Assembly: GCA_964531265.1 (NCBI GenBank)
Contig: CAZHDW010000005.1
Location: forward strand, 1 to 64,000
DNA: 64,000 nucleotides
DNA from: Hominenteromicrobium sp964531265
Lineage (GTDB): Bacteria > Bacillota > Clostridia > Oscillospirales > Acutalibacteraceae
Reading direction: 5' to 3'
The notes beneath the pieces were generated by a model, which saw only the letters and a list, made by a program, of their open reading frames with translations, had not been told where the DNA came from and searched no databases. This document shows positions 59,237-64,000 of this stretch, in pieces (within the stretch, counting starts at the first letter, position 1; the number at the start of each line of letters is the position of its first letter). Made by a program: the position numbers and the translations under genes.

Positions 59237-60197
59237 TCAGGAAAAGCTGATCGTCCTTGATGACGTATGCAAATATTTTAAGGTCTCCGGCGGTACACTT
59301 AAGGCCGTTGACCATGTTTCTCTGGATGTTTATAAGGGCGAGACTCTGGGTCTCGTCGGTGAGTCCGGCTGTGGTAAGTCCACACTGGGCCGTGTGGCTA
59401 TGGGTATCTACCCGGCAACCTCCGGTAAGCTCTATTATGACGGCGAGGAAATGAATCTGAAGAATGCCTCAACACGTTTCAAGTATGCTAAAAAGGCACA
59501 GATCATCTTCCAGGACCCGTATGCATCCCTTGACCCCCGTATGACCGTTTCCTCCATTATCGAGGAGGGTATGATAATCCACGGCATGTACGATGCAAAG
59601 AGACGTCAGGAGCGCGTATATGAGCTTCTGGAGCTCGTCGGCCTTAACCGTGAGCACGCAAACCGCTTCCCGCATGAGTTCTCCGGCGGCCAGCGTCAGC
59701 GTATCGGTATTGCCCGTGCACTTGCTATCGAACCGGAATTTATCGTATGTGACGAGCCGATCTCCGCTCTGGACGTTTCCATCCAGTCCCAGATCATTAA
59801 CCTGCTGCATGACCTTCAGCAGAAGCTCAACCTGACATTCCTGTTTATCGCACATGACCTTAACATAGTCAAGTACATCAGTGACCGTATCGCCGTTATG
59901 TACCTTGGCAATGTTGTTGAGCTTGCAAGCTCCGATGAGCTTTACAAGAATACACTGCACCCGTACTCCAAGGCACTTCTCTCCGCTGTTCCGATTCCGG
60001 ATCCGAGCGCAGAGGCACAGAAGAACCGCCAGATCCTCACAGGTGACGTTCCCAGCCCGATCAACACACCGAAGGGCTGCAACTTCTCCGGACGCTGCCC
60101 GGTTGCATGTGATAAGTGCAAGGAATCCAAGCCGACTCTTAAGGAGATCGTGCCGGGTCACTTTGTAGCTTGTCATCTGGTTGAGCCGCAGGCATAA
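59229..60197 (+). CDS. oppF: Oligopeptide ABC transporter ATPase OppF
   Basis: Second ATPase, 322 residues. Walker A is GESGCGKSTLGRVAMG near residue 43, the Q-loop IIFQDPYASLDPRMTV, the signature FSGGQRQRIGIARAL, Walker B FIVCDEPISALDVS, and the switch His LFIAHDLNIV. The C-terminus GCNFSGRCPVACDKCKES holds the cysteine cluster of this branch. The start is the ATG at 59229 inside the oppD end, behind AAAGAGGTGAG; a longer frame to 59127 is not supported. It ends the operon at a terminator. Confidence 0.95.
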   Translation: MSNQEKLIVLDDVCKYFKVSGGTLKAVDHVSLDVYKGETLGLVGESGCGKSTLGRVAMGIYPATSGKLYYDGEEMNLKNASTRFKYAKKAQIIFQDPYASLDPRMTVSSIIEEGMIIHGMYDAKRRQERVYELLELVGLNREHANRFPHEFSGGQRQRIGIARALAIEPEFIVCDEPISALDVSIQSQIINLLHDLQQKLNLTFLFIAHDLNIVKYISDRIAVMYLGNVVELASSDELYKNTLHPYSKALLSAVPIPDPSAEAQKNRQILTGDVPSPINTPKGCNFSGRCPVACDKCKESKPTLKEIVPGHFVACHLVEPQA

Positions 60198-60200
60198 TAT

Positions 60201-60235
60201 TAAGCCTTGCTCCGTAAAAGGAGCAGGCTTTTTTG
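60201..60235 (+). terminator. opp operon terminator
   Basis: AAGCCTTGCTCC and GGAGCAGGCTT form the stem with one mismatch, followed by TTTTTTG. Confidence 0.9.
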
Positions 60236-60297
60236 CTATTTGATCCCGTCGGATTAGCTGTATGCGTAAAAAATCAGGGCTGATTTTACGGTTTAGC

Positions 60298-60326
60298 TTG
60301 CTATACGGATAAAAATAGATTATGAT
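60298..60326 (+). promoter_or_regulatory. Promoter of the M28 peptidase operon
   Basis: TTGCTA (60298-60303), a 17-base spacer and TATGAT (60321-60326). A small inverted repeat CGTAAAAAATCA/TGATTTTACG (60265-60290) lies just upstream. Confidence 0.65.
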
Positions 60327-60414
60327 TAATATTATAGCGGTCGGGCAAGTTTGGGGAGCCCTGCCGTGGCTCGGCGCAGCCGGGCTTCAACAGAAAATGA
60401 AAGGAATGTTGAAA

Positions 60415-61704
60415 ATGAAAAAGTATGATGAAAACAGAGCCTTTGAGCTGCTCAACAAAATCGGCTTCACCCGTGTTGGCGGAACCGCAGAGGAGCTTAA
60501 GGCAGCGGAGATACTTAAGGCAGAGTGCGAGAGCTTCGGCCTTAAGGCAGAAATAGAGCCGTTCGACCTTGAAATGGCAACTGTAGAGGCAGAGCTTGAG
60601 ATACTCGAGCCGTATCAGAAGAAGTACACCGTGCGCGGCTATCAGTGCTGCGAAAGCACACCGGCAGAGGGTCTTGTAGCCGATTTCCTCTATGTGCAGG
60701 ATGGCGATCCGGTGGATCTTGTTGACGCAAAGGGCAAGATCGTCCTCGTAAACGGCTTCCTTCGCATTCCGCTTTTCAGAACTCTTCTCAAGGCCGGCGT
60801 TGCAGCCATCATCACTATGGACGGCTCACTGCTCGACAAGCTCGATGAAACAGACCTGCACCAGCGCAAGATTCGCGAGACACTCCGTGCCTTCGGCAAT
60901 GTTCCGGCAGTTCAGCTCCGTGTTGCCGATGCAATGGATATCGTTGCAAACGGCGCTACAAAGGCAAAGGTCGTAACAAGAAACGAGAACGTCATGCTCA
61001 CCTCTCACAACGTTATCGCTGAGATCAAGGGCACAGAGCATCCGGAAGAGATCATCTCCTTCGGCGCTCATTTCGACTCCGTAGAGTTCTCCAAGGGCGT
61101 GTTTGATAACGGCGCAGGCTCTGTTATCAATATGGAAATGGCACGCTACTTCATGGCAAATCCGCCGAAGCGTACAGTTAAGTTCTGCTGGTACGGCAGT
61201 GAAGAGATCGGTCTTTGCGGCAGTAAGGCATTTGTACGCGACCACAAGGACGAGCTCGACAAGCATGTCCTCATGATAAATGTCGACGTTGGCGGCCCGA
61301 TCCTCGGCTCCGATGTAGCCATGGTAATGGCAGGCGAGGACCTCGTACACTTCACAGATTACCTGATGAAGATCAAGGGCCTCTCCGCAAAGGTAAAGCA
61401 GAGCATCTATTCCTCCGACTCCGTACCGTTTGCAGATGCAGGCGTTCCGGGCATCAACTTCTGCCGTTTCGGCTCCCAGGGTGCATCCTTCATCCACAAC
61501 CGCTTCGATACAATGTTCTTCCTCTCCGCTGAGGCTCTCGGCAAGACCATTGAGATCGTTATGGAGTTCTCCGACGCTATCATCAACTCCGTCGTATTCC
61601 CGATTGAGAGAAAGATCCCGGATAACGTCAAGGAGGACGTCGATAAGTACCTCTATAAGAAAGAGCTGGCAGAGGTAAATGCCAATACAGAAAGAGAAGT
61701 ATGA
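60415..61704 (+). CDS. M28-family metallo-aminopeptidase
   Basis: Cytoplasmic zinc aminopeptidase of 429 residues, family M28, with a PA-type inserted domain around residues 95-190 (DAKGKIVLVNGFLRIPLFRTLLKAGVAAIITM). The zinc ligands are visible: His in SFGAHFDSVEF, Asp in GVFDNGAGSVINMEMAR, Glu-Glu in WYGSEEIGLCGSKAF, Asp in VDVGG and His in FIHNRFDT. No signal peptide is found. The start is the ATG at 60415, with AAAGGA ten bases upstream; the frame from 60322 is not supported. It overlaps the esterase gene by four bases. It probably trims peptides brought in by the upstream Opp importer, an inference from its position. Confidence 0.9.
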   Translation: MKKYDENRAFELLNKIGFTRVGGTAEELKAAEILKAECESFGLKAEIEPFDLEMATVEAELEILEPYQKKYTVRGYQCCESTPAEGLVADFLYVQDGDPVDLVDAKGKIVLVNGFLRIPLFRTLLKAGVAAIITMDGSLLDKLDETDLHQRKIRETLRAFGNVPAVQLRVADAMDIVANGATKAKVVTRNENVMLTSHNVIAEIKGTEHPEEIISFGAHFDSVEFSKGVFDNGAGSVINMEMARYFMANPPKRTVKFCWYGSEEIGLCGSKAFVRDHKDELDKHVLMINVDVGGPILGSDVAMVMAGEDLVHFTDYLMKIKGLSAKVKQSIYSSDSVPFADAGVPGINFCRFGSQGASFIHNRFDTMFFLSAEALGKTIEIVMEFSDAIINSVVFPIERKIPDNVKEDVDKYLYKKELAEVNANTEREV

Positions 61705-62801
61705 TAACATATAAGCTTAATGAGATACCTCATCTGGTTCACGGCAGGACAAGCTCCTGCCGCGAGCCTTTGACGCTGTTCTGGACTGCATCGGCCCTTG
61801 AGCTGAATGTGCGCGCAGGGGAGCTGTGGGTGGAGCTTAATGCCGACTGGAGCACCTGCGAGCCGTGGTACAGCTTTGTGATAAACGGGGTGTACATGTC
61901 GCGAAGAATGGCCGAAAAGGGCACGCAGCGCGTCTGTGTGTTCCGTGGCATGGATCCCGGTGTTGTGAAGAATGTACGCATTATAAAGGATACACAGGCC
62001 ATGTCCGGTGATCCTGACTGCCTGCTGCAAATATGCTCCGTCAGCACGGATGGCGAGCTTCTGCCCGTGGAAGAGCGCGGCATAAAGCTGGAGTTCATCG
62101 GCGACAGCATTACGAGCGGCGAGGCCGATATAGGTGCCAGAGAGGAGCAGGACTGGATACCCATGCTGTTCTCCTCGGAAAACAACTACGCCGTAATGGT
62201 CGGCAGGGCGCTGAATGCGGATATCCGCGTCATTTCACAGAGCGGATGGGGAATAGGCTGCGCATGGAATAATGATCCTAACGGTGCTATACCGCCCATT
62301 TATGATGAGGTATGCGGTCTGCTCGGCGGCGACAGAAATGCAAAGCTCGGAGTGCATGAGACAAATGACTTCAAAGCATGGCAGCCGGACGTCATCTTTA
62401 TCAATCTCGGCACGAACGACTCCGGCTCATTCAATCAGCCGGAGTGGCGTGATGCTGCGACGGGAGCGAGCTTCCGCAATCGCCGCAATGAGGATGGCAC
62501 CATGAATTCGGATGATGTGGAACGTCTCTGCGCTAAGGCGAGAGCGTTTCTCTCAAAGCTGCGTCAATGGAATCCAAAATCGCGCCTGGTTTGGGCGTTT
62601 GGAATGCTGGGTACTGAGCTGTCCGATGCGCTGAAAAGCGCTGTGGAGGCGTACAGCGCCGAAAGCGGCGATTCCAACGTGGACTTCCTTTCGCTGACGG
62701 ATGATATAGAGCACCGCGGTGCAAGAAATCACCCGGGAGTTGAGGCTCACAGAACAGCCGCAAACGAGATAATCGCCTATCTCAACAGCACGATGAAATA
62801 A
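61701..62801 (+). CDS. SGNH/GDSL esterase, carbohydrate-esterase-2-like
   Basis: Protein of 366 residues. The N-terminal beta-sandwich domain (about residues 1-120) resembles the CE2 type; the SGNH hydrolase follows: FIGDSITSGEADIG with the catalytic Ser near residue 136, QSGWGIGC with the oxyanion Gly, INLGTNDSGS with Asn, and the final Asp-x-x-His region in RGARNHPGVEAH. It could deacylate sugars or small esters. The gene overlaps the M28 peptidase by four bases (ATGA), so it is co-translated. No secretion signal is seen, so it appears cytoplasmic. Confidence 0.87.
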   Translation: MITYKLNEIPHLVHGRTSSCREPLTLFWTASALELNVRAGELWVELNADWSTCEPWYSFVINGVYMSRRMAEKGTQRVCVFRGMDPGVVKNVRIIKDTQAMSGDPDCLLQICSVSTDGELLPVEERGIKLEFIGDSITSGEADIGAREEQDWIPMLFSSENNYAVMVGRALNADIRVISQSGWGIGCAWNNDPNGAIPPIYDEVCGLLGGDRNAKLGVHETNDFKAWQPDVIFINLGTNDSGSFNQPEWRDAATGASFRNRRNEDGTMNSDDVERLCAKARAFLSKLRQWNPKSRLVWAFGMLGTELSDALKSAVEAYSAESGDSNVDFLSLTDDIEHRGARNHPGVEAHRTAANEIIAYLNSTMK

Positions 62802-62806
62802 TTTTT

Positions 62807-62840
62807 TGCAGGTCGGTTTACAGCCGGCCTGCTCTTTTTA
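62807..62840 (+). terminator. Terminator after the esterase gene
   Basis: GCAGGTCGG and CCGGCCTGC form the stem with one mismatch around a 7-base loop, followed by TCTTTTTAT. Confidence 0.9.
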
Positions 62841-63327
62841 TGCGCTGAATTATGCATTTTGAAATGAAAGTAAGAAATATTCAGAGAAATCGGAGTAAAA
62901 ATCAGATGTAAAGGACATCTGCATTACGCGGCTGAAAAATATGCGCGTAATTCGACAAAATCGGCATATATAGCGTTATTTCTTACAAAAATGTAATATT
63001 TCTTACACGGGTCAAGGCTATGACCTTTACGCAAAAATGAATCATGTGCGAAATAATATACGTATTTATTTTAAAAAAACTAATTTTATGGCGGGATTCT
63101 GTAAACCAACATGCATAAAAATTCATAATTTTGCAAAAGAAAAATATGTTCGACTGGTTCAGACTGTTACTTTTTTTACAAAATGCACAGAGATGAAAAC
63201 ACGAAAAAACAAAAAATCCCCGGTTTTTGAGCTGATTTTCGTCAAATAAACGTAGTTGCAAGTGATTATGTAAAGCCTTTTTTATGCAAAAGTCGTCATT
63301 TTGCACAAAAACTTCAACTTCAAAAAC
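62841..63327. other. AT-rich gap without recognised features
   Basis: About 490 AT-rich bases. The two short open frames (63037-63249 plus, 62983-63306 minus) have no plausible ribosome binding site and are AT-rich chance frames. I see no tRNA, repeat or mobile element here. Confidence 0.5.
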
Positions 63328-63356
63328 TTGACAACGCGACGTTTTGCCATTATACT
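63328..63356 (+). promoter_or_regulatory. Promoter of the YabE-like gene
   Basis: TTGACA (63328-63333), a 17-base spacer and TATACT (63351-63356), a near-consensus promoter followed by a leader of about 150 bases. Confidence 0.85.
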
Positions 63357-63359
63357 CTC

Positions 63360-63514
63360 AACAAACCTTGACGGGAGAGCTATAGGCTGTTGTCGGACAG
63401 CCGGAATTACGCTCGGGGGAGACTGTTACAGGTTCATCGGAGATCGGACGAGGAAGGCACTGCGGTGCGCTTCCAATAACGCGGCTGCGTCTCTAAAACG
63501 AAAGGAGCAGGAAT
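63360..63514 (+). promoter_or_regulatory. Structured 5-prime leader upstream of the YabE-like gene
   Basis: The leader folds into at least two hairpins: GGCTGT-tgtcgg-ACAGCC (63385-63402) and GGAAGGCAC-tgcg-GTGCGCTTCC near 63451-63473, separated by a G-rich stretch (GCTCGGGGGAGACTG). AAAGGAG at 63501-63507 is the ribosome binding site. Leaders of similar location in Firmicutes can hold c-di-AMP (ydaO-type) riboswitches upstream of cell-wall genes; the match here is only partial, so the class is not assigned. Confidence 0.5.
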
Positions 63515-64000
63515 ATGCGACATATAAGAAACGCGAAAAGAAGCGGTTTGCCCCGTATGCTGATCGTGACTCTGCTGATTGCCGCGATCACTGTGGGCTC
63601 GGTCGTTACGGCTGTGGCTAATTCCGTAGATATTACAGTTTATGACGGCGAGGATACTTATTCGTTCAGCATGATAGGCGCTGACAGCGAGAGTATTCTG
63701 GCACGTGCCGAAACAGAGGGTATGGAGCCGGTGTCGCCGATAGACGAATGTGTTTTCTCGGAATCCTCCACGGTATTGACAGTGAAGAGAAATGTTCGCC
63801 TTGTGGTTGAAGTGGACGGCGAGGTGCACAGCCTTGTTGTTCCGCGCGGTTCGGTCCTCGGTGATATGCTCGGCGATAACGGCATTGAGCTTTCCGAGCT
63901 GGACGAAATCAGTGTCCCGGCGGATAGTGAGCTTACCGCCGATACAAGGGTTACCGTAAGGCGCTCAAGCACTGTTGAGGTAATGGCGGACGGCAAGTCA
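63515..64000 (+). CDS. YabE/DUF348-type secreted cell-wall protein, partial
   Basis: The first 162 codons of a gene that runs off the window. The N-terminus MRHIRNAKRSGLPRMLIVTLLIAAITVGSVVTAV is a signal or anchor segment. Two ubiquitin-like DUF348 repeats follow: VDITVYDGEDTYSFSMIGADSESILARAETEGMEPVSPID and VRLVVEVDGEVHSLVVPRGSVLGDMLGDNGIELSELDEISVPADSELTADTRVTV, ending in the frame at a third segment start. Such proteins (YabE, Rpf-like) often end in G5 and 3D or lytic transglycosylase domains, which would lie outside the window. The ATG at 63515 follows AAAGGAG by seven bases. Confidence 0.82.
   Translation, partial: MRHIRNAKRSGLPRMLIVTLLIAAITVGSVVTAVANSVDITVYDGEDTYSFSMIGADSESILARAETEGMEPVSPIDECVFSESSTVLTVKRNVRLVVEVDGEVHSLVVPRGSVLGDMLGDNGIELSELDEISVPADSELTADTRVTVRRSSTVEVMADGKS

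Noticed and set aside
62983..63306. Small frames in the AT-rich gap before the YabE-like gene
   Set aside because: Low-complexity AT-rich translation, no ribosome binding site, overlapping frames on both strands.
63360..63514. A definite ydaO c-di-AMP riboswitch call
   Set aside because: The diagnostic core segments are not clearly matched by eye, so only a structured leader is reported.

Overview
The window is a chromosomal segment spanning the replication origin of a low-redundancy Firmicute, most likely class Clostridia and probably a gut Ruminococcaceae/Oscillospiraceae-type anaerobe. The basis is the gene order rpmH-rnpA-yidD-yidC-khpB-mnmE-mnmG-rsmG-noc-parA-parB diverging from dnaA-dnaN-rlbA-recF-remB-gyrB-gyrA, Firmicute-only proteins (RemB, RlbA, Noc, CarD-like), roughly balanced GC, strong AGGAGG-type ribosome binding sites, and anaerobe-type genes (an anaerobic GlpA-like dehydrogenase trio, DUF1858). 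No species can be named from sequence reading alone.

Layout. 0-1 kb: rplM-rpsI, reading out of the window, with a promoter and long leader. 1.2-8 kb: HAD hydrolase, a three-gene GlpA-like/FAD oxidoreductase/DUF1667 operon, and a divergent FGGY kinase coupled to a two-domain P-loop kinase. 8.0-8.2 kb: an orphan 5S rRNA gene with its own promoter and terminator. 8.2-25 kb: accessory metabolism: a TtcA-like PP-loop protein, a DUF4965 glutaminase-like protein, potABCD polyamine uptake, a DUF1858 redox protein, an alpha-xylosidase/AraC regulator/fucose-isomerase-like cluster, an ECF sigma factor with its anti-sigma factor, a lipoprotein, a NUDIX hydrolase, a CarD-like regulator and a GH5 lipoprotein. 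25-43 kb: the origin region, with DnaA-box clusters on both sides of dnaA. 43.6-47.2 kb: an island-like LacI-controlled catabolic cluster holding a sugar isomerase/epimerase fused to a beta-propeller and a broken Gfo/Idh/MocA dehydrogenase. 47.4-50 kb: noc, a parS site and parAB. 50-53.6 kb: serS and guaB, separated by a 0.7 kb AT-rich gap that carries DnaA-box-like sites. 54-63 kb: a complete oppABCDF peptide importer followed by an M28 aminopeptidase and an SGNH esterase. 63.5 kb to the end: the start of a YabE/DUF348-type secreted protein behind a structured leader.

How it works together: origin firing (DnaA, beta clamp, gyrase, RecF) and origin segregation (ParABS, Noc) are clustered, while tRNA modification (MnmE/MnmG), rRNA methylation (RsmG) and membrane insertion (YidC, YidD, KhpB) form the rightward arm. 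The accessory genes point to uptake of peptides and polyamines and to breakdown of plant or host glycans (xylosides, beta-glucans, esters).

Most unusual items: the TIM-barrel/beta-propeller fusion with its operators and decayed partner, the orphan 5S unit, the DnaA-box-like sites in the serS-guaB gap, the coupled FGGY kinase/two-domain kinase pair, and the structured leader at 63.36-63.51 kb.
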